A DNA stretch of 64,000 bases from Planctomycetota bacterium (GTDB lineage Bacteria; Planctomycetota; UBA1135), in contig JAJFFC010000031.1 of assembly GCA_021776795.1 (NCBI GenBank), positions 1 through 64,000 of the forward strand. The letters run 5' to 3'. A program made the translations under genes and the position numbers. Shown piece by piece: positions 16,750 through 25,301 of this stretch; the first letter of the stretch is position 1; each line of letters begins with the position of its first letter. The notes beneath the pieces are model-generated. The model was not told the origin of the DNA. It ran no database searches and was given only the letters and a program-made list of their open reading frames with translations.

Positions 16750-19173
16750 GTGAAGAAACTCGGCATTCTGCTCCTCATTTTGGGCCTGACGGTGGTGAAC
16801 CGTTGGGTACTGGTCCAAATCCCTCAGTTCGCTGACCTGGCAAAAGAGCCGGCAAGTTATTCCTTGCTGGTGGGGCTGCAGGCGGCCTGTTTGTTTGCCG
16901 GCGGAATCTTGTTCTTGCTACCCCTAGTGTGGAAGCGGCAACCCAGTTTCCTACCCGTGGTCGGATTGCTGTTGGCGATTGCGGTCGGCTTCGGCGTGAA
17001 CCACATGGCCATGCAGCGGCGTATGCCCGATGTGGTGATGCAGTTGAAGGTTCGCTGGGATGGAAGCTACCTTTTCCACTACACCGATGAATATCTCGAT
17101 GGCCTGTCCACATACATCATGGACCTGGACGAGAAGAAGAAGGGTCCTTTGGCGGTCAAATTGCACCTGGTCATGGGAGATCACATGCTGCGCATGGGGC
17201 GCGTCCCAGAGGCCATCAAGCATTTTCAACGCGCCTATGACATTTGCCAACGTCATCCTAAGGCCAAGAAAATGCTACCTGACGCCGCGCGGGGTTTAGG
17301 CATTGCGTGGTTGCGCACAGGTGAGATTGCCAGCTGTCTCGAGCAACCCAATGCGGAAAGCTGCATCTTCCCCCTTGCCGGAACAGGCATCTGGTCGCGT
17401 ACGGAGAATGCCGAAAAGGCAGCCGAGCTATTCAACGAAGTCTTGGAGCTCACGCCGAATGATCCTGGCGCACGCTGGTTGCTAGCTTTGGCAACCGGGG
17501 TGAGTGGCACCTACCCTAGTGCGGTCTCCACGGACCGCCAGCTTCCACCATGGGTGGTCGAAGGCGAAACCGAAGCTCCTCACTTCCACAACTTGGCCGT
17601 GGATCTAGGCATTGCCGAAGACAACTTGGCTGGTAGCGTGGTGATGGAAGACTTCGACGGCGATGGCTTCATGGACATCATTACATGCAGTTACGCGCCC
17701 GACGCCCCTTTGCGCTATCACCACAACAACGGCGATGGCACCTTTAGCGAGTGGAATGAACGCGCTGGGCTTGCCGATCAGTTTGGTGGTCTCAACCTGA
17801 CCATGGCCGATTACAACAATGACGGCCGTATGGACCTATTGGTGCTGCGCGGGGCTTGGTTCATGTCTTCGGGTTACCAGCGCAATTCCCTTCTTCGCCA
17901 GGAACAAGACGGCACCTTCACCGATGTCACCGAGGAAGCTGGTATTGCCAAGGTCGACTACCCATGTCTTGCGGCCGCTTGGGCAGATTATGACCTCGAT
18001 GGCGACCTCGATGTCTACATCGGCAATGAGCGTCTTGGCGCCAAGGTCGAGAGATCCAAGGGTGGTTATGCGCCGAGTGAGTTGTTCCGCAACAATGGCG
18101 ACGGGACCTTCACCGATGTCGCGCTGGAAGCCGGGGTCGACAACCTGTTACATGCGCGCGGTGTGGCTTGGGGCGATTACGACAACGATGGCTATCCAGA
18201 CTTGTCGGTGTCTAACCTGCTGAGCAAGAACCGCATCTACCACAACAATGGCGACGGCACCTTTACCGACCTCGTCGCGCAAGAGGGCATGGATTTCATG
18301 GCGCGCCCGCGTCGCGCCTTCGGTTCGATGTGGCTCGATGCCAACAACGACGGTTGGCTCGACTTGTTTGTCGCCACTTACCCGCTGACCGACCGCGTCG
18401 ATGATGTCATGAACGATCGCTTCAAGGGCGACCGCGGTGACAATGTCGAGCCTTGTGCTCTGTTCCTAAATGATGGGCAAGGTGGATTCAGCAATGTGAC
18501 CTCGGAGTGGGGCATGGACCGCGTGCACTTGGTCATGGGCGGGAACATGGGCGACATCGATAACGATGGCTGGATGGACTTGTACTTCGGTACGGGCGCC
18601 CCGGCTTTCGAAATCATGATTCCGAACGTGCTCTATCGCAATGTTGATGGACAGCGATTCGCTGACGCCACCTCGGCGTCTGGCTTGGGGCACCTGCACA
18701 AGGGCCACGGGATTTCGATTGGCGACTTGGACAATGATGGTGACCTCGATGTCTACGCTCAACTAGGTGGTTGGTACATCGACTCCCATTCGCAAAACGC
18801 CGCCTTCTTTAATGAGGGCACGTCCAATCACAGCCTGCGCGTCAACCTGGTCGGCACCACCGCCAACCGCTTTGGCTTAGGCGCCCGCCTCACTGCTGTG
18901 GTCGACGATGGCCAGGGTGGTGAACGCGAGATTCACACTGTGGTGGGGGGGACCGGCAGCTTCGGTGGCAATCCCATGCAGCAGCTGATTGGTCTCGGCA
19001 CGGCGACCAAAGTGAAGGAATTGCACGTGGCTTGGCCGAATCAGGCCAGAACGGTGCAAATTCTCAAAGACCTGCCGGTCGATGTCCAAATTCGGATCAC
19101 TGAAGGCATGGATGGCTATGAGCAGGTCCAAGAGCAAAAATTGGACCTTTTGCGGGCGGAACAAGGTAGATAA
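16750..19173 (+). CDS. TPR and FG-GAP (VCBS) repeat protein with UnbV/ASPIC domain
   Basis: 807 residues from a GTG start. Three N-terminal hydrophobic segments (5-22, 42-60, 70-85) anchor it in the membrane. A TPR-like region (about 130-245) precedes a long series of FG-GAP/VCBS calcium-loop repeats with DxDxDGxxD motifs, e.g. DFDGDGFMDI, DYNNDGRMDL, DYDLDGDLDV, DYDNDGYPDL, DIDNDGWMDL and DLDNDGDLDV. An ASPIC/UnbV domain ends the protein (RFGLGARLTAV, then KVKELHVAWPN). This architecture (CRTAC1-like) is common in Planctomycetota and forms a beta-propeller outside the cytoplasm. A TATACT -10 at 16709-16714 gives a leader of about 30 nt containing a GGAACG/CGTTCC inverted repeat. Confidence 0.88.
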   Translation: MKKLGILLLILGLTVVNRWVLVQIPQFADLAKEPASYSLLVGLQAACLFAGGILFLLPLVWKRQPSFLPVVGLLLAIAVGFGVNHMAMQRRMPDVVMQLKVRWDGSYLFHYTDEYLDGLSTYIMDLDEKKKGPLAVKLHLVMGDHMLRMGRVPEAIKHFQRAYDICQRHPKAKKMLPDAARGLGIAWLRTGEIASCLEQPNAESCIFPLAGTGIWSRTENAEKAAELFNEVLELTPNDPGARWLLALATGVSGTYPSAVSTDRQLPPWVVEGETEAPHFHNLAVDLGIAEDNLAGSVVMEDFDGDGFMDIITCSYAPDAPLRYHHNNGDGTFSEWNERAGLADQFGGLNLTMADYNNDGRMDLLVLRGAWFMSSGYQRNSLLRQEQDGTFTDVTEEAGIAKVDYPCLAAAWADYDLDGDLDVYIGNERLGAKVERSKGGYAPSELFRNNGDGTFTDVALEAGVDNLLHARGVAWGDYDNDGYPDLSVSNLLSKNRIYHNNGDGTFTDLVAQEGMDFMARPRRAFGSMWLDANNDGWLDLFVATYPLTDRVDDVMNDRFKGDRGDNVEPCALFLNDGQGGFSNVTSEWGMDRVHLVMGGNMGDIDNDGWMDLYFGTGAPAFEIMIPNVLYRNVDGQRFADATSASGLGHLHKGHGISIGDLDNDGDLDVYAQLGGWYIDSHSQNAAFFNEGTSNHSLRVNLVGTTANRFGLGARLTAVVDDGQGGEREIHTVVGGTGSFGGNPMQQLIGLGTATKVKELHVAWPNQARTVQILKDLPVDVQIRITEGMDGYEQVQEQKLDLLRAEQGR

Positions 19174-19186
19174 CGTCGTTATTCTG

Positions 19187-19234
19187 CCTCGAAATCGGGG
19201 GATTTCTGAGGAATTCAACGAACCTTTTGGGTTC
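19187..19234 (+). terminator. Two stem-loops after the UnbV gene
   Basis: CCTCGAAATC / GATTTCTGAGG (19187-19211, one bulge) and GAACC-TTTTG-GGTTC (19220-19234). Neither has a clear T-run, so they are weak terminator candidates in the gap between the two FG-GAP genes. Confidence 0.4.
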
Positions 19235-19312
19235 CTGGGATAGTCTTACTAGGAGTTCTGATTTCTATCAAAAGGAGTCAGGCCCCATTCATTTCCCGCC
19301 CCCCCCCACACC

Positions 19313-20755
19313 ATGTTCCGCACGTCCTCCCTTTTGGGTGTGTTGGCGCTCCTTGCGCCAGCTGCCACAGCCCAGCAATTCTCCTTTGGACCTCAGCAAT
19401 CCTATGCCGCCACCCAGGCCGACGATACGGCCGGCGTGGACTCCGGCGACCTAAACGAGGACGGCCTGCGCGACATTGTCACCACGGCGTATGGCCCTGA
19501 GCGTGTCGATTGTTGGATCAACGACTGCAGCGGTGGCTTCTACTTCGCCGGTGCTTATCCACTTCCTGTGGGTTCCCAGCCTGGCCGCCTGGAAATGGCC
19601 GACTTCGATGGCGATGGCGATGATGACGTCGCCGTCCTGCTCGTCGCCTTGGACCAAATGATGGTCATCTTTAACGATGGCACGGGCGCTTTCGAATCGA
19701 GCTCCTTGTTCAATGTGACTGGCTCCACGCCCACCGACTTGGCCGTTGCGGACTATGACCAAGATGGTGACATGGATGTGATTGTCTCCAACGGTGCCAG
19801 CGATGACGCCACCTTGTTCACCAACGATGGCGCTGGTGTCTTCACTGGCGTGAGCTACGCCGGTTACCTGTGGCCGATTGGTGTGGCCTTCGGCGATGTC
19901 GATGGCGATGGCGATGTGGACTTTTGCATCTCGAACCGCGATGACTGCTCGGTGTGGATTTACACCAACGATGGCCAGGGTGTCTTCACCATTCGCGTGA
20001 AGCTTCCGGGTGACCGCCTCAACTACTGCGTTGATCTCGCTGACTTCGATGGCGATGGCGACGACGACGTCGTGGTGGCTTCCACCTTTAGCACCACTAA
20101 CCTCGAGAACACCGTGCGCGTGCGTCTATATGACCAAGTCGCCGACAACTGGGGCACCATCTACGACTACTTCCTGCCTGGCGTTGCCGCGCGCAAAGTG
20201 GTCGCTTCCGACCTCGACTGCGATGGCGACATGGACATTGCGGTGAGCGATCTGACCACGGCCCAGTTTGACATCCTCGAGAACGATGGCACCGGCACCA
20301 ACTTTGTGGTGGCGCAAAGCGTCGCTTCTGGTCTCGGCATCACCGACATGGTCGCCGATGACCTCGACATGGATGGCGCTCCTGACTTGGCCGCGAGTGC
20401 TGCCGATAGCGACGACATGTCCGTCCACCTCAACAAGGGGTGTGGCCTAGAAGTGGAAGTCGTCGGCACCTGCCCGGGCCCTGCCGATGTCACCATCAAC
20501 GGTGCAACTCCCAACGGCTTGGTTTATGTCGTGTTCTCCAAGCGCGCTGGCTGCCACACTTTAGGTGTTCGCTCGCCTTGCCCTGGAGTCACCTTGGGCC
20601 TCAAGCCTTCGATTCGCCCGATTGGTCAGCTCACCGCTGACGCTAACGGCGATGTCATCCTGGTCGGCCAAAACGTGGGTCCTGGTCTCTGCGGTGGTTA
20701 CCTGCAGATCATCGACGCCACCACCTGCTTGGTGAGCAACGTCGTCCAGCTTTAA
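19313..20755 (+). CDS. Secreted FG-GAP repeat protein
   Basis: 480 residues. A signal peptide (MFRTSSLLGVLALLAPAATA, cleavage before QQF) is followed by about seven FG-GAP/VCBS repeats with Asp loops (DLNEDGLRDI, DFDGDGDDDV, DYDQDGDMDV, DVDGDGDVDF, DLDCDGDMDI, DLDMDGAPDL), forming a beta-propeller. The last roughly 110 residues are a separate Cys-containing beta domain (VTINGATPNGLVYVVFS onward) similar in style to C-terminal domains of other secreted proteins of such genomes. It is probably extracellular and calcium-binding. It follows another FG-GAP gene, but a 139-nt gap with hairpins suggests separate transcription. Confidence 0.85.
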   Translation: MFRTSSLLGVLALLAPAATAQQFSFGPQQSYAATQADDTAGVDSGDLNEDGLRDIVTTAYGPERVDCWINDCSGGFYFAGAYPLPVGSQPGRLEMADFDGDGDDDVAVLLVALDQMMVIFNDGTGAFESSSLFNVTGSTPTDLAVADYDQDGDMDVIVSNGASDDATLFTNDGAGVFTGVSYAGYLWPIGVAFGDVDGDGDVDFCISNRDDCSVWIYTNDGQGVFTIRVKLPGDRLNYCVDLADFDGDGDDDVVVASTFSTTNLENTVRVRLYDQVADNWGTIYDYFLPGVAARKVVASDLDCDGDMDIAVSDLTTAQFDILENDGTGTNFVVAQSVASGLGITDMVADDLDMDGAPDLAASAADSDDMSVHLNKGCGLEVEVVGTCPGPADVTINGATPNGLVYVVFSKRAGCHTLGVRSPCPGVTLGLKPSIRPIGQLTADANGDVILVGQNVGPGLCGGYLQIIDATTCLVSNVVQL

Positions 20756-20764
20756 GCTTCGGCC

Positions 20765-22021
20765 TCAACCTTTTCGGCGGTTCATTCGTTCGCGGATGAA
20801 CCGCCGATCTGTTTGTGTGCCGGCAAGGGGCAGGGCAATGCTCCACGATTCCATGGCCTCCTGAAAGCGTTCCTGACGCTCGAGCAAATCCGCGTAGGTG
20901 GTATGCAGCCAAAGGTAATCCTGCAGCTGACCAGCCTCGCGCAGGGCCGCGACTAATGCAATGGCCTGGTCGACGTGACCCGCTTCGGCAACCGCCACCG
21001 CCCGATTCAATCGCACCACTGGTGTGTCTTGGATTTGCAGCAACAAGTCATAGATGTGGACAATCCGCCGCCAATCGGTGTCTTCCGCAGTGGCGGCGCG
21101 CGCATGTTCGGCAGCCAACGCCGCCTGCAAAGTGTAGGTACCAGGAACACCCAGGCGTGAGGCAAAGGCCAACTGCTGATGCCCCTCTGCCATATCTGCC
21201 TGCTTCCAGCAGCTGCGATCTTGCTCGGTCAAAGTGAGGAATTTGCCATCTGCGTTGACGCGCGCCAGCGTGCGCGAATCTTGAAAGGCCAGCAAGGCAC
21301 GAAGGCCGCGGACTTCGCCCTGCTTCGGCATGAGTTCCGTCAGCGTACGGCTCAGTCGCCGCGCGTCATGGCACAACTCGCGGCGTTGCAAGTCTTCTCC
21401 AGAGGAGGCGGAATAGCCTTCATTGAAAATCAAATACAAGGTGGCCAAAACTCCAGGCAAGCGTTGTGGAAGTTCTTCCGACGACGGCAAGCGATAGGGA
21501 ATTCGTGCGTCGCGAATCTTGCGCTTGGCGCGGGTGAGTCGTTGCGCCATGGTGCGCTCCTCCACCAAAAAGGCGCGTGCCACTTCCTCGGTGCGCAATC
21601 CGCCTAAGGTCGTGAGCGTCAGGGCGACTTGCGCCTCAGCCTTCAGACTTGGGTGACAGCAGGTGAACAGCAAACGCAGACGATCATCGGGGATGCCGGA
21701 ATCGAGGGCGTCGTCGGTGTGAAGATCCAGGTTGGCGGCTGGAATCGATTCCTCCACCAACTCTCCATCGGTGCGCGCACTCCGGCGGTGCGCATCTAGC
21801 AGTTTGTGGCGCGCAGTGACCCGCAACCACGCCACAGGATTCTGCGGAAGCTCGCGCGGCCAATGTTCCAGAGCAGCCGTGAAGGCAAGTTGCACTGCGT
21901 CTTCAGCCGCGGCGAGATCATTGCGCGCCATCGGCATTAAGGAGGCCAATAACAGACCAACCTGCTCGCGGTGGAGTTCCGCGAGCAGGTCATTCAGAGA
22001 GCCACCAGGGGGTGGCCTCAA
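20765..22021 (-). CDS. ECF42-type sigma factor with C-terminal TPR-like extension
   Basis: 418 residues. Region 2 (LMPMARNDLAAAEDAVQLAF, then NPVAWLRVTARHKLLDAHRR) and region 4 (LGGLRTEEVARAFLVEERTM) fill the first 190 residues. The long C-terminal extension (YLIFNEGYSASSGEDL; RLNRAVAVAEAGHVDQAIAL; LWLHTTYADLLERQERFQEA) is the TPR-like DUF6596 region of group ECF42. ECF42 factors are characteristically encoded with DGPF (YCII-like) proteins rather than anti-sigma factors, and two such genes lie upstream in this operon. The extension is thought to control activity. The regulated genes are probably the operon itself. Confidence 0.88.
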   Translation of the reverse strand: MRPPPGGSLNDLLAELHREQVGLLLASLMPMARNDLAAAEDAVQLAFTAALEHWPRELPQNPVAWLRVTARHKLLDAHRRSARTDGELVEESIPAANLDLHTDDALDSGIPDDRLRLLFTCCHPSLKAEAQVALTLTTLGGLRTEEVARAFLVEERTMAQRLTRAKRKIRDARIPYRLPSSEELPQRLPGVLATLYLIFNEGYSASSGEDLQRRELCHDARRLSRTLTELMPKQGEVRGLRALLAFQDSRTLARVNADGKFLTLTEQDRSCWKQADMAEGHQQLAFASRLGVPGTYTLQAALAAEHARAATAEDTDWRRIVHIYDLLLQIQDTPVVRLNRAVAVAEAGHVDQAIALVAALREAGQLQDYLWLHTTYADLLERQERFQEAMESWSIALPLAGTQTDRRFIRERMNRRKG

Positions 22022-22024
22022 GGA

Positions 22025-22612
22025 TTAGCGAGCGTCTTGGGTTGCTTCCATTTCCTGTGGCATCATCGGCTCAGGAGGCTCAACCGCATCTTCGACCTTG
22101 ACCAGGTGGAAATCGGCAACATGATCCACCTCGCCATCGACGAACATGCGCCAAGTGCTGTGAATCTTGTCACCATCGCGCCGAATCACGGCGTCGTGCA
22201 TATGAGGAGTGTCGGCGCAAACATCAAAGTTTTCGCCACGGCCGATGCAATCAAAACGCAAGTTGCCTTCGTCATCTTTGGAAGCCGCCATAATCGGGTG
22301 ATTGGTGCAGCCGCAATAGTGGGTGAGCATGAGCCGCTCATCCTTGACGTAATACATGGTGATCATTTCGTGATCAGACCCTGGGAACAAGGTTTCCATA
22401 AGTACCGAACCGCCAGCAGTGGCGCGCACCACCGACACCACTTCCTCGGTGGGGTGCCCGCCTTCGCCAGTGACAACCCAAGTGCCGACATAACCTTTGA
22501 GAGCTTCCAGGCCAACGCCGTTGTCCGGTTGTGGTTGGGTGAGAGAACTCAGAATGGTGCCGAGGCAAACAAAGGCCACGCCGGCAAGGAGGAGTTTGGA
22601 GAGTTGATTCAT
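22025..22612 (-). CDS. Secreted DUF1579-like protein in the ECF42 operon
   Basis: 195 residues from the ATG at 22612; an alternative start 5 codons upstream is less likely. A signal peptide or anchor (MNQLSKLLLAGVAFVCLGTI) is followed by a lipocalin-like beta-barrel pattern: LKGYVGTWVVTGEG, VLMETLFPGSDHEMITMYYV, LMLTHYCGCTNHPIM, then DGDKIHSTWRMFVDGEV. This resembles DUF1579-type small-molecule-binding barrels. The CGC motif and several His could bind a metal. It sits 3 nt from the sigma gene and just after the second DGPF gene, so it belongs to the same transcription unit. Ligand unknown. Confidence 0.6.
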   Translation of the reverse strand: MNQLSKLLLAGVAFVCLGTILSSLTQPQPDNGVGLEALKGYVGTWVVTGEGGHPTEEVVSVVRATAGGSVLMETLFPGSDHEMITMYYVKDERLMLTHYCGCTNHPIMAASKDDEGNLRFDCIGRGENFDVCADTPHMHDAVIRRDGDKIHSTWRMFVDGEVDHVADFHLVKVEDAVEPPEPMMPQEMEATQDAR

Positions 22613-22617
22613 GGCGT

Positions 22618-22962
22618 TTAGGCCCATTCCGGGCGAACTTCGATGGTACCGAATCGTGCGGAAGGCACTTTGGCGGCCCAGGACAGGGCTGCGTCGAGGT
22701 CAGGGACATCAATCGCATAGAAACCGCCGAGCTGTTCCTTGGTTTCGGCAAAGGGTCCGTCCGTGTGGAGCGTTTTGCCGTCACGCACCTGCACGCTGGT
22801 TGCGGTCGCGACAGGTTGCAAGCGATGGCCGGCGACGGCAACGCCGGAAGCTTCTAGCTCTTTGCCAAAGGCTTCATACTCGCCAAGGAACTGGCCCATT
22901 TCCGCTTCGGAAAGGGAGTCAAAAATGGATTCTTCGTCGTGGATGAGGAGAAAGTAAATCAT
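22618..22962 (-). CDS. YCII-related DGPF-domain protein (second copy)
   Basis: 114 residues from the ATG at 22962, which overlaps the stop of the first DGPF gene (ATGA). It has the ferredoxin-like YCII fold: MIYFLLIHDEE opening, H at RLQPVATATSV, the signature DGPFAETKEQLGGFYAIDV, and SARFGTIEVRPEW at the end. DGPF proteins accompany ECF42 sigma factors; their chemistry is unknown, though YCII relatives have a conserved His-Asp pair. Clearly homologous to the upstream copy, so the pair arose by duplication. Confidence 0.88.
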   Translation of the reverse strand: MIYFLLIHDEESIFDSLSEAEMGQFLGEYEAFGKELEASGVAVAGHRLQPVATATSVQVRDGKTLHTDGPFAETKEQLGGFYAIDVPDLDAALSWAAKVPSARFGTIEVRPEWA

Positions 22963-23321
22963 GATTGTTTGCGCATCCCGTGCATTTCGGGACGAATTTC
23001 GAGGGTGCCGGAAGCCGCCGCAGGAATGCGTTTGGCCCAAGCAATGGCAGCTTCCATGTCCGGAAGCTCAAGTGCGTAGAAACCGCCGATGTGCTCTTTG
23101 GTTTCCGCGAATGGTCCATCAGAAGTGATGGCTTGGCCGTCCTGCATCTTGACGCAGGTCGATGCCGACGGCGGCTGCAGGCCGTGCGTGGCCACGAACA
23201 CGCCCTCGGCCTGCATTTCGGCGTGAAGCGTTTCGTAGGCGGCCATTTGCTGTTGCATGTCCTCGGGGGACTTCGGAGCACAACTGGCGGCGTCGGTATG
23301 GAGGAAGAAGAAGAAAAGCAT
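22959..23321 (-). CDS. YCII-related DGPF-domain protein (first copy)
   Basis: 120 residues from the ATG at 23321. It opens MLFFFFLHTDAAS, continues with HGLQPPSASTCVKM and the signature SDGPFAETKEHIGGFYALEL, and ends SGTLEIRPEMHGM. It is the first gene of the four-gene ECF42 operon (DGPF, DGPF, secreted barrel, sigma). An extended upstream frame exists but would run past the divergent promoter region of the HD gene, so the shorter form is preferred. It may modulate or report to the sigma factor; this is known only as a genomic association. Confidence 0.88.
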   Translation of the reverse strand: MLFFFFLHTDAASCAPKSPEDMQQQMAAYETLHAEMQAEGVFVATHGLQPPSASTCVKMQDGQAITSDGPFAETKEHIGGFYALELPDMEAAIAWAKRIPAAASGTLEIRPEMHGMRKQS

Positions 23322-23386
23322 CGTCCCCAGATTGACGTGCCACCCTCGATTTGCGCGACAGCTATTTCGAATATTTTTCTCGAGCC

Positions 23387-23392
23387 TACAAT
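23387..23392 (+). promoter_or_regulatory. -10-like TACAAT, 6 nt before start
   Basis: TACAAT then CTGGCC then the ATG at 23399. It decides between that ATG and a TTG at 23351 for the HD-domain gene. Confidence 0.5.
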
Positions 23393-23398
23393 CTGGCC

Positions 23399-23965
23399 AT
23401 GACGCTGAGCCGAGACGAAGCCTGGGAGCACCTGTGCGCCTGGACCCCCTCTGAAGCCCTACGCCGCCATGCACGGGCGGTGGAGATCAGCATGCGCGCG
23501 GCGGCCCATCAGTATGGCCAGGGAGCCGCCGACGAAGAGGCTTGGGGCTTGGCCGGCATGCTCCACGACGCCGACTATGACCAATGGCCCGAGGAACACC
23601 CGAATCGCATCGTGGCGTGGCTGCGTGAGCGCGGAGAGGAGGCCATCGCCCATGCCGTGAGCGCCCATTACACGCAGTGGGGGGTGCCGTATGAGAGTCA
23701 GCTCGACAAGGCGTTGCTGGCTTGCGATGAACTGACCGGCTTTCTGATGGCTTGTTCCTATGTGCGGCCGGAGGGGATCTCCACGCTCAAGGTCAAGAGC
23801 GTGAAGAAGAAGCTCAAGAACAAGCAGTTCGCCGCCGGCGTCGATCGCCACGAGGTCCAGGAGGGGGCAAGACTCCTAGGCGTGGACCTCGGCGAGCACA
23901 TCGAGTTCCTGCTCGACGTCTTGCGACCACACGCCGCCGAACTCGGCGTCGAAGGCAGCGCCTAA
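23399..23965 (+). CDS. HD-domain hydrolase
   Basis: 188 residues. HD signature: His in [11 protein letters not shown], the HD pair in [18 protein letters not shown], then [12 protein letters not shown] and the distal Asp in [11 protein letters not shown]. These metal-binding proteins are usually phosphohydrolases. The tail [20 protein letters not shown] is typical of a common uncharacterised bacterial HD family. Substrate not known. Divergent from the ECF42 operon and overlapping the convergent OsmC gene by 4 nt. Confidence 0.85.
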   Translation: MTLSRDEAWEHLCAWTPSEALRRHARAVEISMRAAAHQYGQGAADEEAWGLAGMLHDADYDQWPEEHPNRIVAWLRERGEEAIAHAVSAHYTQWGVPYESQLDKALLACDELTGFLMACSYVRPEGISTLKVKSVKKKLKNKQFAAGVDRHEVQEGARLLGVDLGEHIEFLLDVLRPHAAELGVEGSA

Positions 23966-24405
23966 GCTTCCGCCAAGGAGGTGGTGACGTGAATCTCCCC
24001 TTCGAGCGTGCGATGGACCGGGCACTTATTGGCGATTTCGAGCAAACGTTCGCGCTGCTCTTGGTCTAGCGGCCCGGCAAAGCTCAGCTTGCGCTCGATG
24101 TGATCGAGCAAGCCCTTCTCGGTACTGCAACTCGCGCAGTCCTCGGCGTGAATCTTCTGGTGGCTCAAGGCGACCTGCACATCTTCGAGCGGCCATTCCT
24201 TGCGCTTGGCGTACATGGTCAGCGTGATGGTGGTGCACGCGCCAAGTGCGCCCAAAAGCAATTCGTAGGGGGTGGGCCCAGTGTCCTCACCGCCGAGCCC
24301 CAATGGCTCGTCGGCCGCAAGCTGATGACTGCGCGCTTGGATCGATTGTGCGTAACTGTCGCCGTTTCCCGCGACCAGGACTTCTGTGGGATGCTGACTT
24401 GCCAT
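23962..24405 (-). CDS. OsmC/Ohr-family peroxiredoxin-like protein
   Basis: 147 residues from the ATG at 24405. The two redox-active Cys of the family are C57 ([20 protein letters not shown]) and C128 ([13 protein letters not shown]). It would reduce organic hydroperoxides or other thiol-reactive compounds in the cytoplasm. A second pair (C90, C93 in AEDCASCS) lies in a family-typical insert. Single gene; a weak TAAGAA box lies 5 nt before the start. Confidence 0.9.
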   Translation of the reverse strand: MASQHPTEVLVAGNGDSYAQSIQARSHQLAADEPLGLGGEDTGPTPYELLLGALGACTTITLTMYAKRKEWPLEDVQVALSHQKIHAEDCASCSTEKGLLDHIERKLSFAGPLDQEQRERLLEIANKCPVHRTLEGEIHVTTSLAEA

Positions 24406-24451
24406 GATGGTTCTTAGGATGGCATCGCGCAGGCTTACAATCACTCCCGGC

Positions 24452-24527
24452 GGGCCGGTAGCTCAATGGTTAGAGCTGCGGACTCATAATCCGTAGGTTG
24501 CAGGTTCAAATCCTGCCCGGCCTACCA
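24452..24527 (+). tRNA. tRNA with CAT anticodon (elongator Met or Ile2)
   Basis: 76 nt including encoded CCA. Acceptor GGGCCGG/CCGGCCT, D arm AGCTCAATGGTTAGAGC, anticodon loop CTCATAA, T arm GCAGGTTCAAATCCTGC. The short D loop is close to tRNA-Ile2, whose C34 becomes lysidine, but elongator tRNA-Met cannot be excluded without comparison. It has no initiator feature: the first acceptor pair is G-U and the anticodon stem lacks the GGG/CCC run. Confidence 0.92.
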
Positions 24528-24679
24528 CCTTTGTTTCCATTGGAGATCTCGGTAGCGGCCTTGTTGAAGAACTTCCCATACATGGAGTTCGGGCGCTGAG
24601 AGGCAGGAATGCCATCTGCATTGAGAGGGTCATGCCCTGCCTCGAGGCTCCAAAACGTAAACTAAAACTCAGTCCGAAC

Positions 24680-24703
24680 TGGCAACGCTTATCGACCCAC
24701 TTC
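24680..24703 (+). repeat. 24-bp direct repeat, left copy
   Basis: Identical over 24 bp and in the same orientation to 28307-28330 (begins TGGCAACGCTTATCG, ends ACCCACTTC). It overlaps the last codons and stop of the response regulator gene. The two copies bracket 3.6 kb with response regulator, hemerythrin and hybrid kinase. Confidence 0.85.
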
Positions 24704-25021
24704 AGGCTTTCGCAAAGAGGCGCTCGCACCGAGCTTTTCAGCGACCTCCAAAAACAAAAAGTCTCCGGTTTTGCCCCCACCAGACATGGCCAGTATTTTG
24801 GCCCGATGCCCTGCCACTTTCATCTGGCGAATCACCTCCAGCCCGTCAGTACCGGGCATGTGGATGTCAAGTACCACAAGGTCGAAGGGAGACTTGGCAA
24901 GGGCCTTTACAGCAAGGTTTCCATCAGAAGATGTGGTGACCGAGTGGCCATGCACCTCAAGACCCCTTTTTAGTGTTTCGGAAAGATCCTTTAAATCATC
25001 AGCAATCAATATTGAAGCCAT
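24689..25021 (-). CDS. Single-domain response regulator, shortened at its C-terminus
   Basis: 110 residues. Receiver domain: acidic pair D8/D9, phospho-acceptor D52 (VVLDIHMPGTDG), S80 (LAMSGGG) and K105 (SLRKP). The protein stops five residues after the conserved Lys-Pro, so helix alpha-5 is missing; the last codons fall inside the left 24-bp repeat. No output domain. It is likely the phosphorylation target of the nearby hybrid histidine kinase. The truncation could make it unstable or alter dimerisation, since alpha-5 contributes to receiver dimers. Confidence 0.88.
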   Translation of the reverse strand: MASILIADDLKDLSETLKRGLEVHGHSVTTSSDGNLAVKALAKSPFDLVVLDIHMPGTDGLEVIRQMKVAGHRAKILAMSGGGKTGDFLFLEVAEKLGASASLRKPEVGR

Positions 25022-25301
25022 GTTGGTCCCTCAACTGAGCCCTAAGCCCGATTGGGGTTGACATGAAATTGACATTCGCCAGAATGGCGGGAATCCATCC
25101 CATGAAGGGCCTGGAAGGTTCACACTACCACAAGCCACCATTCAATCTGGGACTTTTTTCCCCAGAGCCCATTGAGGGATTAGGCCATTCTATGGGGGAC
25201 CTAGGCCAAGGATTGGGTTCTGCGGGTGGCACAGTGCCCATGCAGAAGGCAATTTCCACCCCCAAATCAACCTTGGCCTTGGTGGGTGCCAAGATAACCA
25301 C

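Noticed and set aside
24484..24780. A minus-strand frame ending GRAGFEPATYGL
   Set aside because: This is the familiar false peptide produced by translating a tRNA gene on the opposite strand.
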